NCBI RefSeq assembly: GCF_026914185.1
Contig: NC_070558.1
Coordinates: 868,001-932,000 of the forward strand
Direction of reading: 5' to 3'
DNA: 64,000 bases
Source: Puccinia triticina
Taxonomy: Eukaryota; Basidiomycota; Pucciniomycetes; Pucciniales; Pucciniaceae
Positions 12,314-24,725 of the stretch are shown piece by piece; position 1 is the first letter of the stretch; each line of letters begins with the position of its first letter. The notes beneath the pieces were generated by a model. The model was not told the origin of the DNA and made no database searches. It saw only the letters and a list, made by a program, of their open reading frames with translations. The position numbers and the translations under genes were made by a program.

Positions 12314-12432
12314 GGGTCCACCCGGATTTGAACACCAGACTTGTCACTCTCTTCAAAGTGATTATACTATGTTGTTGCAGGGGAGACACTGAGCTTTTGT
12401 GGGTGATGGTTACCGCTAGGCCATCTGGACCC
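12314..12432 (-). ncRNA. tRNA-like sequence (intron-bearing tRNA or SINE head)
   Basis: On the minus strand, GGGTCCA at one end pairs with TGGACCC at the other, like a 7-bp acceptor stem. TGGCCTAGCGGTAACCA looks like a D-arm/A box, and GGTGTTCAAATCC looks like a T-arm/B box. At 119 nt it is too long for a simple tRNA. TCAC and GTGA could form the anticodon stem if an intron of about 40 nt is present. It could equally be a tRNA-derived SINE or a decayed tRNA. The anticodon cannot be assigned with confidence. Confidence 0.5.
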
Positions 12433-12609
12433 CTTAAAGGGACTTGGAAAAACGACTCCCATAAATTGGGAAAACAACTCCCATATGTCAGCGGGACCAA
12501 ATCGTGACTGGGCCCAGATGTCAACCTAGCCCCTTTTTTGGGCTACGGTGCTGTTTGGGAGTCGTTTTCCTAAAACAGATTTTTTTTGGGAGTTGTGGCG
12601 ACTAATTAG

Positions 12610-12810
12610 TGTTATGGTCTGTTCTGGGGAGAGGAAGATGGAGTCTGGGTCTGGGGTTCTGGGGGTTCTGGATCCAAGATGGTAGATTGCAGGATGAGGA
12701 AGAGGCTTGGATCTCCAGCCTCTCAAACCTTGAGTATGGTCCGTGACATGTAAGTGTAGTCTATGTACATGTGAGTGTGCGCTGCAGAGGCCGCGCTACG
12801 GCTCATAACA
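12610..12810 (-). repeat. 3' LTR of a chromovirus-type Ty3 remnant
   Basis: On the minus strand the segment begins TGTTATGAGCC and ends CATAACA. It is preceded by the purine tract TTAAAGGGGGGATAA (12811-12825), a polypurine tract. About 140 bp upstream of the tract lies a chromodomain frame, the usual 3' gene order of a chromovirus. A diverged relative is at 2336-2528. No 5' LTR or pol was found in the window. Confidence 0.65.
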
Positions 12811-12951
12811 TTATCCCCCCTTTAATGCCCAAGCCACCTCCTTTTCTGGTTGATCAATGAGAAATAAAAAAATAAAAAATAACTCCTCTTTTGGCTCTGC
12901 ATTCTGTCCCTGGGCACCATGAAAAAACCCAGTGGGAAAAAGCTTGCCCTC

Positions 12952-13179
12952 TCACTTTCTTCTCCGCGTCCTCCAAGGCCTAGCCACCACCTCCAAAAAT
13001 TTTGAGTTGAAATCCGCCAATAGGTCTCCGCTGTTCTTCAGGTTTGCCTCCGGTTCCCACAAATTCTCCGCCGGTCCAAATCCACGCCAGCTGACAAGGT
13101 ATTGAGTTGTCTTCTCTCTCTGCCGGCTGTCCAGTATGCCGTTGACCTCCCACTCATCTCCACCGTTAACTGTTACCAG
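12952..13179 (-). pseudogene. Chromodomain of Ty3/gypsy integrase C-terminus (fragment)
   Basis: The frame encodes a chromodomain: EWEVNGILDSR, then QYLVSWRGFGPAENLWEP and a trailing acidic/hydrophobic helix. This lies at the C-terminus of chromoviral integrases and is thought to guide integration to heterochromatin marks. A MITE (13180-13610) cuts the frame at its 5' side. Reading past the MITE, the same frame meets a stop codon within a few codons, and no integrase core is recognisable. This is a dead remnant. Confidence 0.7.
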
Positions 13180-13610
13180 CAATGGTGGGCCAGCTACGCT
13201 AACCGTAGCGTAGCGGAATTCCGCTAACTTTTAGCGTAGTGTTAGCAGAATTGCGCCTTCTCTGCGCTAACGCTACGCGCAAAGGGTGCGCAGCTAATTT
13301 AGCTGTTAGCGTAGATGCGCGCAATTGCGCTAACGCTACACACGCAGGGCGCAAAAGAGCGCGCGCTACGGTGCGCCACAGTGCTTTTAGCTGAAAAAAA
13401 GGCCTTTTTTTCTGCTAAAAGCGCTGTAGCGCAGCGTAGTGACTGTAGCGGCATGCTAACACTAAAAAACAATTGGCGCGCTGTTAGTGCCTCTGAAACG
13501 TAGCGCAGCGTAGCGGCGCTAATAGCGCGCTAACGCTACTCAAAATGGGCGGGCGCTTTTTGCAGCTAGGCTAACACTAAGTGGCCCTGTAGCGTAGCGG
13601 CCTACCGTTG
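13180..13610. mobile_element. hAT-type MITE, 7-bp TSD TTACCAG
   Basis: A 431-bp element with inverted ends CAATGGTGGGCCAGCTACGC and CAACGGTAGGCCGCTACGC, flanked by TTACCAG at 13173-13179 and 13611-13617. The interior is crowded with gctacgcta/tagcgtagc words on both strands. The same words fill the subterminal regions of the hAT at 28129-32170, which makes that element a plausible source of transposase. Confidence 0.75.
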
Positions 13611-13949
13611 TTACCAGCTGTGCTATCTACTGGGAAAACAAGCTTGCCAGCCGTTTCAGGGAGTATGGATGAGGGTAGTCTATTGAAATCCCATTGCGGG
13701 GGCGGTAAAGCACACACCCCCTTGTCACAAATCCTAGCTTTCCACATCATGGGCCCTTGGCCCTCTGTTGAGGATGTTTTTGGAGTGGAAAAAACTGCAG
13801 AGGCAGTTGCAATGTTGGAGGGTGCAGGTGGTCCAGTCAATTTGGTGTCCGTGTTTGCAGATCCGTGGCATCCCAAGGATGCCGTCATATGTGTCTTTCA
13901 GTTGGGTGATGATGAATTTTGATGGGCGGTGTGGAACTACTCAAATGGG

Positions 13950-14810
13950 AGAATAGAGCTGGGAAGGGAAATGTATAACTACACTAGTACTAATGTAAGC
14001 TATACCAAGGATGCTGATATAAGAGCTGCCTTCCTGACTAATACTACTGGGGATGAGTGTAACACTAAGAAAAAGAAGAAAGGTGTGGCTTTTCTACTAT
14101 GATCTTAGACTGACTAATACTATGAGCTGACTACTTGTACCTGTAGGGTATGAGGAGGAGAGGAGGAGTAGTGGGGAAAAAGATGAAAGGTGGTGTGCAA
14201 ATGTGAATGATATATGCAGGGGGATATATTTCTGGTATGTGTGAAAGTGTATAAGATGTGTGAATGGCAATGTTATCTAATGGTGTGGTGAAATGTGTAC
14301 TGATGAAGGTGTATCTAATGGTGTGGTGAAAAGGTCATACAGGGTGTATGGGGTAGAAAGTGCATGTGCATGTCTCTCCCTTTTTTTGGGGATACAACAT
14401 CTAGAGGGGAGTATATATGTGAGGAAATACAACAAGGGGGAAATCATGATGAGCACAATGTAACAAGGTCTGAAGATGAGCAATGATGAAATGTAATGAT
14501 GAAGTGAGGTAATGATGAGCACTATGTAATGTAATGATGAAGTGAAGTAATGATGAGCACTACGTGATGTAATGATGAAGTGAAGTAATGATGAGCACTA
14601 TGTAATGTAATGATGAAGTGTAAGAAGCAGGAAAATACCAATGAAACTGTATATGCTAATAACTTCTGATCCAAAGGGAATTTCAGGGTGGTATGAGTGA
14701 GTGACTAGGGGTAAAATGAGGTGTAGAATCTGAATCTGGAATAATAATGATGGATATGTGAAGGATATGTATGATATGAGAATGGTGATATGAGAAAGCA
14801 ATGAAAAACA
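13950..14810. repeat. Dispersed AT-rich repeat, copy 2, with tandem array
   Basis: Homologous to 1-480 (shared gtagaatctgaat and aataataatga order). It contains about four tandem copies of a roughly 38-bp unit (gtaatgatgaagtgaagtaa, then tgatgagcactat) at about 14475-14620. No coding sequence was seen. Confidence 0.55.
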
Positions 14811-16944
14811 CACACTGGTCATCAATTTTGGGTACATGGGTAAACTTCTGGCCAATGTCCACCCTGATGTTTGGTTTGCCCAAACATGAGGGTGGAAATT
14901 ACAAAATAAAAAACCCCTCCCCGGTAAAAAAGGGGGATTCTGAGCCAATCCAAGTTTACCCCCGTGCCCATAGTTCACTTGTACCAACCTTCAAACCACC
15001 AGACACCATTTTTTTTTACTTGTTTTCCTCACATATTTGGGTGAATCCTGCTTTCTGAAGGCCACTTATTTTGAGTGTTCTGGATAAAGCAGGTATGCAG
15101 TGCAGAAGTATTAACTAACATGTGGTGCTACATAAGTACCATGTGATGAGAGCAATCAGAGAAATTTTTTGAACCATGCAAATCAAAACAAAGGTAGATA
15201 GGATGGGATTCACGTAAAATGGCTGGGTATAAAATCTAAAGATGATAAATTTACAAGAAAAAATGTGTCACCAACATTGGGATTTGTGTGGGCATTCAAT
15301 AATTCACCACTCAACTTGGATTTCTCAGACCAGATTTTGAATTATTTCTCCAGCTGGCTCCAGGAGCAAGGGAATATTGATGCGCTTGTGAATATTCAAC
15401 AATCTACCGTGTTTCCCTTGAGAAGCTTTATTTAGGCCTCTGGACCATGCATGTTTCAGTCAGTTGTATTTCAATTTACAAAAATTGTACAGTGTTTAGT
15501 CATGTATTAGGCAAGGTGTATATTCCCAAATTAACAACTCTTCAAAATTCACAATTCAACATTGTTTTCTGGTTCATCCCTTGGAAAAAATGGTAGGTAA
15601 AATTGACTCCAGTATTTTCACATTTCATATTTATGGGAGGAAAATTGCATGTTACACAGGTTTTCCTTGCTCTGACACTGATTGATACTTGAAGAATAGA
15701 AAGTTGATGGCAAAACACTTTCTTTCCAGTTTAATATAGGGGATCCGCATGGAAGAAATATGCTGAAAGGATTCATCAGCCAGTTGGCTGATCCTCCAAA
15801 GTTGCAACATTTAAAAATTATGTTGCATGGTATGATGTTATGGGTTTTTTGACTGAAAAGATCTGCAATGAAAATTATTCCCCCTCACTTGGATGAGGAT
15901 GTATTTTAGAATACGGATAGGTACATTTTTGGAAACACTTGTGTGCATTGAAGTTTGATTCCACAGTTGTTATCATGATGAACCTAACACAAAACTTCAG
16001 CCAAGAGATGTTCATGTGTTGGAATTGAGTTACAGATCATTGCAAAACAACTTGACCTACAGTTACCCTTGTATTTGGAAGAAAGTGAAAAAGAGTTGAA
16101 GTTGAAATTTGAATCACATCAGACCCCATTGCATAAAAAATTACGGCTTGGCACTCTCTAGAGAGTGCAACAAATTCCCCCCTGGTGTTGGCTCCATGAC
16201 CAGTGTGTCCTTTTCATGGAGATGTGAAAGGCCCAGCCTGTGATATTGTCCCCCTCATGTACTTGCATGCGTCAGGGGGACAATTGGTGTCTCAACACAA
16301 AGCTTTTAATTTTTATGTGGCCATGAAAGGCCCATCCTGTGATATTTCCACATCAAAGTACGCGCATACATTAGGGTGACTATTAGCAAAGTGCAAAAAT
16401 TTTCACTTGCATGTGCACATGTGAATTTTGAAAAGCAAAAAAAAAGCAAAATTCACCAGATAATTTTTGTGAGGAGGCGAGGATATCTGGCCAAACTGGG
16501 GTGGCACCGCAGTCCAACCTTGACTTAACTCAGACTTTCACCCTATTAGAAAAAAATTTCACCATTATTTTTAGCCAAATTCAAATTAATTCCCGCATTT
16601 CCAAGAAAATGGGTTTCACTAATTTTACTGCAACATAAAACCACATTCCAGAATTCCAAACCCAATAGTATTGAGTTGAATTTTACTTTAATTTTGTACA
16701 TGAGGGCATATAACGTGAATTACAAGAAACCCATTTTTTCAGAGGAATTAAATTTGAGAATGTCAATTTTGCTTTGCTATCCTTCAAAATCAGTAAACAG
16801 GAGCAATTGATGAGTTGAATTTGGGTGAAATATCATTTCATCATATTTTTTCCTACAGTTGTACCTAGAAAACAAGAGAATTCTACACAAAATCTTGTTG
16901 AGTCCCAAATTAATTCTGGCTGACTTTTGAATCACTTCTCCATC
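14811..16944. other. AT-rich intergenic with decayed repeat ends
   Basis: No gene was recognised. Near 16100-16190 the words ggcactctctagagagtgc and cccccctggtg resemble the ends of the element at 16945-18045, so another decayed copy probably lies here. At 16210-16385 a block of about 100 bp containing aaggcccagcctgtgatatt is duplicated. Confidence 0.4.
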
Positions 16945-18045
16945 CACTTTACGATTCATTTAGGGATGATTTACTAATCCACATCAGGCCCACATCTGAC
17001 CAAAACTCACATAAAATTCAGCTCTGGCACTCCCTGGGGAGTGGGAACATATCTCCCCTGGTGGGAATGCCGCACGGAGGAAAGGATCTTCAATTCAAGA
17101 CCATGGCAATGTCTGGAGGATCTGCCACATCATCAAGAGCTGGTTCAAGACACAATTCACAAAGGCTTGTTTGATAAAAACCATGAGACCAGTCTGCTTG
17201 ACATCTTTTTTTGAAGCTGCAAGCTTTTAAGTATCTGATGGTGGTAAGTGGACTCAATCTTGCTTTGCTTTCTCACAACCAGGGCAGCTGTTCTGGTTTT
17301 TTGTCCTGCTGGGTTGAACCATCTCAATGGGTTTTGAGCTTTTTTCTTGAAGATAGTTGTACATGGTAGGTGCATGGGCATCACTTGCATTTGTACATCA
17401 AGCAAATGCCAGGGGGATTGCCTTTCTTGTACACAGGCTCCTCAAAATATTCCAGAAGTTTAACATACTTGGCTTTCTTCTTTGTTTTCTCGTCTTCTGA
17501 CCCGTCTGCGTCAGTGGATTCCTGTTCATAGTTGTAGTGCTTGCCGTTTGCATTGACCTGGAGACAAAAGCCTGAGAAGAAACATAATTTTCAATCAAAA
17601 CCAAACAGTGTAGTTTATTATATGGTATGCACACCTCTGCTGTGGAATTCAAACCTTTGGCTTTCTTGGCTGTCCAGCGGTCTTTTCTGCCTTTTTTCTT
17701 GTCAAAGCACTTGTTGCAGAAGCATTGGGGCATTTCTTCTTCTTATTAGGCTTGCTTCTATTTATACTTTGAGTTTTGGTCAACACAAGGGATCTGAATT
17801 TCCACCATGGTTTTCTGTTGGCTGGTATTCTGGTGCCATAATTTGATGAATCTGAGCTTATATTAACTCTGAGTGCAATGAAGGACTGGACTAGGAATGG
17901 TTTGATGGTGATTCAGGGGCTATAATCACCAGGGGAGACTTTGACACACTCTCCAGAGAGTGCCAGAGTCTAATTTTATGTTGTTCTGGGTTGGATGTGA
18001 GTCAGATGGGGATTAGTAAATGATTGATGAATCCTTCAGAAGTCA
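16945..18045 (-). mobile_element. Deleted DNA transposon, possibly KDZ/Plavaka-type
   Basis: Inverted ends of more than 100 bp: both arms carry tttactaatcc, an ataaaattcag or ataaaattaga word, ctctggcactc and tcccctgg in order. The ends are approximate and no target duplication was verified. Inside, on the minus strand, is the 5' part of a gene (17398-17733). The lack of a catalytic region suggests an internal-deletion derivative. Confidence 0.45.
17398..17733 (-). pseudogene. N-terminal fragment of a transposon gene (MP.CFC..C start)
   Basis: The protein starts MPQCFCNKC followed by a Lys/Arg-rich stretch. From memory, rust KDZ/Plavaka-type transposase genes often open this way; I could not check it. 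After a probable intron, a second exon frame rich in Lys and acidic residues reaches LLEYFEEPVYKKG and ends shortly afterwards. The catalytic domain of such proteins (usually more than 800 aa) is absent. Exon boundaries are uncertain. Confidence 0.4.
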
Positions 18046-21000
18046 ATGGGAAGTGTGTAAGTAATGTGGAATTGTCACAGGACCAATATTGTTGTGTAGA
18101 AGCATTTCATTTTATAAGGATAACTTGATTACAACCTGTAATGAAATGATAGCTACTCAATTCCCAATTATTAATCATTTATGGCAAATTTCTGTTGATC
18201 AATTTCTCTTTGTGAAAGGAGTTTAATACAATTTAAATGTTGTAAAATTTGGGACAACTAAGATATTATTCCATGTTAGAAGGCTGAACTGAAACTATGT
18301 ACAATGGAAGATTGATCCTTTCTTGGTCTGATTGAGAAATGAAGTGAAGCAGTTATTCACCTAAGAGCAGGTTGGATTGTGAAGACCCGGAGGTTTCACA
18401 TGAATATCGCGACCAGATTACATCAGAAACCTGGCAGTACTTAGCTTGACTCTCCCCATGCCCCAACTAACCCAGCAGAGAGAAGCTGATCTTATCTCCT
18501 GGGTTAGAAATACGAACATAAGTGGTTCCTAGAATTTCTGAGCCACCTTGGCCTTGCGCCAACCCTTGTGTCTGCCCAGTGAAGAGTCCTTTTAAAGGAA
18601 TATTACACGGATTGCCTTACTTCTGAGTATAAGAGAAATAAATGAAAAGAGAGAACACGAGGTCTTGGGGAGAGTTGAGGAAGGAAGGGATTGGCTTTGG
18701 ACAAGAGGATAGTCTGTTGTCTGTGATGTTAACACTACGAGTCAGCTAGCTTGCTCAGTGCCAACTGCATGATAATGAATGGAGGAGAGAGGCTCTACCT
18801 CTTGTGATCTGCACGCTTGTGGTGACGGTTTATGATTGCAACAAGTTGTTCCAGTTAGGGCTGTGGCTAAGAGTCTGTCTTGGTCAGTCTCAATCATATG
18901 GTGGCCTGACTAGGACTTGAAGGTGAACTCACTTGTTGGTCAATGGAATTATAAAAGCGGTGAGGCTGGCTGGGTGATTGGTTATTTTGTGATGTAAAGA
19001 GCTGTGTAGACAATAGAGCTGTTAGTCTGATGCCTATTCTGCTGAATCAAAAGCTGCCTCTTAAATACTCACGAGATCAAAGAATCAGAACTCAGAGCTG
19101 CCCTGATGTTGCTATGGTCTCTGACTGTGCCTTGCGCCCTCAAGGAGTTGTTGCTTGTTTCATCTGTTGTAGAGATGACAAGGCAACAGGGTTAGCTTAT
19201 GTGGCTTGAGTCTTAAGGGATGAAACTCGGGGCTTATGATGCATTGCATCAGAGTCTGTTTTTCCTCTGCGCCTTTTAGCGCCTGGAGCATCAACCTCTG
19301 TATTCTGACAGGCTGGGTTGCCTTGAGCCGCTAGGCTTTAGGCAGAGGAAGGAGGGGTTGTTACCCCTATTTCTTGAAGCAATCTTTGGATTGTGCATCT
19401 TCCTGTTGGTTTGGTCAGAAAATTGGCAAAGTTGTTGATGGTGCAGTGCTGCGAGGCGCAGCGGATGAAGCGTTGGTTCCAAGCTCGGAGCTTGCTTACA
19501 TAGTCATGGCAGAGGGGATGCAAGCGGGCGGGTGAGGGGCAGCAAGGTGCAGCTCTGGAGACCTCCAATAGCCTGTATAAATGATGTAAACAGGCTATTG
19601 AGTAGGTCGTTTCCCAAACTTAACACAAGTGTACCCTCCTTGGGGGAGAGTAGCAACCTCCAAAGGAGGGACTTGCCTCTAAAGTTGCATGTCTGGCCCT
19701 AAAGGATTGAGACAAATGGTAGGGAGGATCCTATGCTCCCCCATTTTCCCCAATATCACCCTCTAGACTTCCAATTCTCTCCTTGCCTTTGGCACCATTA
19801 CAATCACCAGCTTCTTAGCTTATTTCTCCCCACTTCAAACTCCCCCACATCCATCCCCCCTTGTAAGAAACGCGCTGTGTATTTGGTTACATGGTGGATT
19901 TCTGTACCCAATCCCCCCCTTTGAGCCCGCGCAGGCTCAGGGAATTTCAAATTTTGAGACCAAAAACCGCTGGATCACCACTCCAGAACCACTTCACAGT
20001 AGGTGGAGTGGGCTAGTACTTATGTGTGTCAGCTAGGTAAAAAACTGGGGAATGGAAGCTGAGATTGCAGGCTACAAGTCAGTCCACTCAGATTTTTTTT
20101 AAACTAAAAACTACATTTTTAAAAACATTTTGAAAAGAAAATATTTATGTGTTTTTTTGCCAGAAATTCTGGAGTCTTTAGGGCCATGGTGGGACTTTTG
20201 TTAGAATTCTGCCCCATGCCCAGAAGAGGGTCTATTTCTATTTTGTTCTTTTTCTTTCCATCAGGTTCCTATAGTTAGCTAGGCCCCTCTTTAGGCCCCT
20301 TTTTTTTCACATGTATTTCACCTGTCCCCACATGAAATACAGACCCCACTTAGTTCCGAGCCCATAGCAGCCAGAATTGCTCCGTTGGAGACTTCTGTTC
20401 TGCTGATCTGAGTCCCTGAGCATCCTGTGCTCTTGATCTTCCCAGCTCATCCCTCACCACTCTTTGGCTTCAGGCCATATTTTCTTCAACTTTAGAGGTA
20501 AGCCTCTCCTTTGAAGCTTGGTTGTTTCCAGTCTACAGGGGTGCGAGCCCGCAAGCTTTTCAAGAATGGCTGTATTTGTGTCTGATTTCGCAATGGCTTT
20601 GAGCAGCAGATCAGCCTTGATCTCATTGCCTGTCGGGAAAGCTGCACTCTTGAGGCATGGTTTGGTCCATCTGTGGGCAGGCTAGCCAGTAAAGAGAGTG
20701 GTAGCGGGCCAACAAGACCCGAGCTTAACCAAGCCTCTCTGCGTTGGCAAAACTAGCATCAATAAGTCTGGGCAAATACATAATCACAGGGTAAATCTTT
20801 GATTCCCAATGTGGAAGAAAAAAAAAATCAGAGGCTCACTAGCAACGCATGCCGAGCTTCACTTCAGGAATGAACCCTCTCGCCGGCCAAGCACGTCCCC
20901 GGTGAATATACTAGAGTACTTAGGACTGAGGTATTCTCAAGTAACATAATAAACTCACCTTGGAAGCGAGCATACTTGTACCTGCTCGCTGGGAAGAGAT

Positions 21001-22866
21001 CTTACCCAATGAGTGGCTACTTGGTGCTTGCCACAGAGGAACCATCCTGAACCTTCCCACCAAGCAGGTGCTGCAGCGGTTTACGGGATCCTTTCTTGGC
21101 CAGCAGGCAGCAACAAGGAGGAGGAATCCCCTCCCGCCAGGAAGGGTTCTCGCACCCCTCGAGCACGGCTTGTGTAAAGTTCGTGCTTTCCAGTGATTGA
21201 TGTCTTTTTTGTTGAGACCATAGAACCTCCCTAAATTCTTGCCGTTCTGGCCAAAGGGTACAGCAACGTGGCAGATTAATGTGCATTTCATTATTTGTCA
21301 AATATTGTCCCCATTGGTCGCTGAATCTTGATACATAAGGATCAGCATCTTCATTATGCATTTGCCGGGGCTTATTGCTGCCAGTTTCGCCCACCAAGCC
21401 TCTCTGGAGGAGAGCCCGCAGGGTCTCTGTCTCACAGAGAGGCTTGCCCCCAAGCGGCGAATTCAGGCGTGAGAGCTGACAGACCGTAGGCCTGGCCAGC
21501 ACCCAAATTCCACTAAATCAATGCCTACACATTTTTCATGCAACATACGGGGTCATGAGTAGCACGGCCTTGTAGCCTGGCTGCTTGCGCAGCCATCTAT
21601 CCATCCCCCCAGAGCAGTGCTAGACATCCTTTCAAAAAACACAATGAGTTGTTTTCCAAAAGTCAAAAACTTGTTTTTTTCACTCCTGTACACTCCACTA
21701 TCCAATAAACTTGCTGTATCCTACCTGTACCGTGACAAAAACATAGTACAGAAGCCACCATAGCTGTACACTTTGGCATGTGTATTTAGCTCTTATGTAC
21801 TTGCCTCGCATGTACAAATGTATGGACAATCCAAGAATCTTGGTAAGATGATGTTACAAGCTTTGTAACTTCAAGACCGTTTAAGTTAATGACATATGAT
21901 CTATGTAGGATTGAAGGCAAGATGCAGGCCTTCAATCTGGCACCAGGGCGGCCTGATTGACCCGCAGGAGGCAAATTTAGTGTGGTGTTGAAGTTTGACA
22001 CCAGCCAAATGGTTGGAGGTGGTCCTCAGCGCTCACACCAAATTTCCCCGCTTACTCCCAAGTCCCTCCTTCAGAGGCTTGTGCTTTGCGTGAGGGGCGC
22101 CAGCCTGTCAACTCAGTTACATCCAAGCTTAACCAAGCCTCTCAAACGGGGGTCCCAAAGGGACTCTCCGTAGGAGAGGCTTACCTCCAAAGTCGCCCGC
22201 GTGGCCTGAGCAATTTGAGAAAATGGTGAAATTTTCACCATTTTTAAGCTCAAGAATCATTTGAGCAAAAGCAAAGCCCTTCAGAACAATTCTGATTCGG
22301 CAAAGTTGTAGCCTTGCTTCTTAGGCATATTTTCCTTGTTTTTTGGAAAAAAAAAGGTGCAAAATAGCTGGTCGCTTGCGATTTGCAGTTGGTCTTGTTC
22401 TTTCCTTTTGCGAAGTAAAGCTTGACAGGTGGAGAACTGTTTGGATCATCGGACCATAAACCCTCTCATGGTTTTTTGACTTGCTGCAGCCAGGTGCTGA
22501 ATACATACTAGTATCTGATCATCAATTCATCATGATTGTTAGTTGGAATGGTGAAAAATTGATAATATGTATTTGTTTTTTCTGCTGTGTGATACTTGGT
22601 TATGTATATAACACCAGATACATCCGTTGGGATATCTGGGCTTGAAGAAGTCGGATTGTTTACAGTGGCATTTTATTGACATAATGATTTATTTGAAGGG
22701 ATGAAGTTATTTGGGAATTTTAAGCTGGAATAAATGTGCTTGGAATCTTGCGCTTCTAATGGTGCCGGCGGCGGGATGTTTTTTGAAGTGCTAGTGATGA
22801 ATTGAGGGGGTGAGATCACCTCCCAGCCATTTGGCTGGTAGCTCTCCCCCTCGTAAGCTGACTTGG
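18046..22866. other. Repeat-derived intergenic region
   Basis: No gene recognised. Contents: an 11-bp-stem hairpin (caatagcctgt/acaggctattg) near 19565-19600; several fragments of an end-repeat family with cttaaccaagcctctc or aagtccctcctt words near 19615, 20730, 21390, 22065 and 22130. A minus frame at 21017-21502 lacks a recognisable domain and lies between two of these fragments, so it is probably transposon-derived. Confidence 0.4.
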
Positions 22867-23398
22867 GATGCAAGTCCCTCCCTTCGGGAGGCGGGCCCTT
22901 TGGGCCCCCCCAAGCGTAGGCGTGAGGGACTTGTGTTAAGTTTGAGTTACATCAAGCTTGGATTACCAGGTATCTGGTACACGCCGGGGGTACTTCCTGG
23001 CGAGCAGGTTTGTGGATCCAACAAGGAGCTGTTGATCCGTGGAACCGACGAGGATCAGCTTGGTAAGTGCTCGGTAAGCTTTTTGGTTCCACAGATCATC
23101 ATTTTCCCCGTGGAACCAACAGGTTTGTCACTTTTCCCCATCGGTTCCACGAAGCACACTCCTGTAACTTGTGGAGACCACGTTGGCTTGTTGCTCACGT
23201 CGGTTCCACCACCACAAGTTTTTTTTTTCACTTCCAACCAGGACTAGCTCAGGCTGGTCCTGAAGTGTTGAAAGTTTGAGAAAATAAGTAGTTGAAAGGA
23301 AGAAAAAAAACTTTGATGGAAAATCGACTCGCAAACGGCTTCCTGAGTGGGTATAATACTTATGAGCAAGGAAGTACTACACTATATGGAATAGCGTA

Positions 23399-23554
23399 CA
23401 CTACGGGCAAATAGGTGTTGTTGCGGCCCGCAGCGTCACCTGACGTTGCATTTGGGGTCGCGGCCGCAGTGACTGCGCCTACTTGCGCAGTCACGCGGGC
23501 TTGCAACGACAGGGTGACGCTGCATCCCGCAGCGACAGCTACATGCCTGTAGTG
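23399..23554. mobile_element. CACTA-type MITE, 156 bp, TSD GTA
   Basis: Begins CACTACGGGCAAATAGGTG and ends with the inverse of CACTACAGGCATGTAG. Flanked by GTA at 23396-23398 and 23555-23557. A copy of the same length with its own 3-bp duplication is at 40621-40776. CACTA ends with 3-bp duplications are the hallmark of the CMC/EnSpm superfamily. Confidence 0.75.
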
Positions 23555-23625
23555 GTAGCTGCTAAGCAACGCTGCTGGCATTTGACTGGTCCGCAGCTGG
23601 GTTCGACTCCCACCAGCATCATTTT
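23555..23625 (+). ncRNA. tRNA-like / SINE head
   Basis: GTAGCTGC at the start and GGGTTCGACTCCC about 50 nt later resemble the A and B boxes of RNA polymerase III promoters. The CACTA MITE at 23399-23554 sits directly in or before the A box. No acceptor stem is evident, so this is more likely a tRNA-derived repeat than a tRNA gene. Confidence 0.4.
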
Positions 23626-24152
23626 GTGGGTGCAGCTCTTTTTTCACCAGCTCGGTACTATGTTCCACGTGGATTTCACGGCGGGCGGAATCGGTATCCT
23701 CGGATGATCATCACGAGGAGCCCCCGTGATCCATTTGGTGGAGAACACGTGAACGTGTGGACCAGCAGCCGCTGGTCCAACCTCGCGCAGGGGCACTATG
23801 GGGAATCCACGAGGATTCCTCGAGATATCCTCGTCGAAGGACTCCCCGGGTGTAGGGAAGGGGCTGGGGGCGCAGGAATGGATTCTGGAGGGGCAGCCGG
23901 GGGTTTGCAGGCGGGCTCCCTGCAGCTCTCTAAGCCGCCCGCCCATTCGGAGAAGGGCATCTAAAAGGCGCCTTCACAGACATCTGAGAGGCCGCCTTTT
24001 AGATGTCAGCTCTCCAGTATCATAGGTGGGCCTCCGGCCTAGCTCGGGAGGCGCTTAGTTAAGTTAGGCGTGATACGTGCATTGCTGAGCATAGTTCATC
24101 AGCCAACAATGAACTGTTGTTCACAAGGTAACGTTAGGCAAGAGCTTCATCA

Positions 24153-24725
24153 TTAGGCAGCGATAGTAACTTCGACCTCAACTCCGGGCTCAATCGACAT
24201 GGAAGTCTGCAAGGAGAGCAATAAGGGGGCAAGTTAATAATAGTCCAATCACTTGAATCGAAGCTGAAAATACCTACGATTTGTTTGACGGTCTCCGCTG
24301 GACTTTGGAGATCAATCAATCGTTTGTGGATTTTCATTTCGAACCGATCCCAGGTCTTGGAACCTTCACCACAAGGCTGCAAGGGGATAAGGTAGTCAGT
24401 TTACATGCCAGTGGGACCGAGGGAAACAAAAAACTGACAGTTTTTCGGGTAGTGATGGTTAGTCGCTTAGTAGGAAGACGAACGGGACCCTTGACACGTA
24501 GATCCTTGTCTTTCGCTCGGCTAACTAAGTCGAAGCAAACTGAGCAAGACGAACACAGAGAAGGGTCAGTAAGATATCACCTGCGATTTCGAAGCAAACA
24601 GAAGTACCTTTCTCGAGCGCCTTAACGTTCTTGCTGGTCAAAGTGATACGGATTCGGTGCGATTTGGGTGGGGGTAAGCCGCCCGCCTCGTAATCCTTTT
24701 CACCACCTTTAGCGACGTAACTCAT
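24153..24725 (-). CDS. RPS20: 40S ribosomal protein S20 (uS10)
   Basis: Four exons (24608-24725, 24439-24539, 24278-24376, 24153-24206) join to 372 nt, 123 aa, close to the family length of about 120. Family signatures in order: [55 protein letters not shown] and [10 protein letters not shown]. This is a small-subunit head protein near the decoding region of the cytosolic ribosome. All junctions are GT-AG and the phases match (1, 0, 0). The 3' end lies about 90 bp from transposon-derived DNA. The upstream region is shared with the divergent regulator at 25622. Confidence 0.97.

Larger units (their letters stand above)
22867..24064. repeat. Palindrome-rich transposon-derived block
   Basis: The left side carries aagtccctcccttcgggagg. 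The right side carries cttagttaagttagg, which is the inverse of the MULE-like ends at 3087 and 46631. The interior has many short perfect palindromes and five copies of GTGGAACC in alternating orientations at 23038-23207. The block ends about 90 bp beyond the RPS20 stop codon. The two sides are not proven to be one element. Confidence 0.4.

Noticed and set aside
21017..21502. 161-codon minus frame
   Set aside because: No recognisable domain; it lies between transposon-end fragments and antisense frames are also open.
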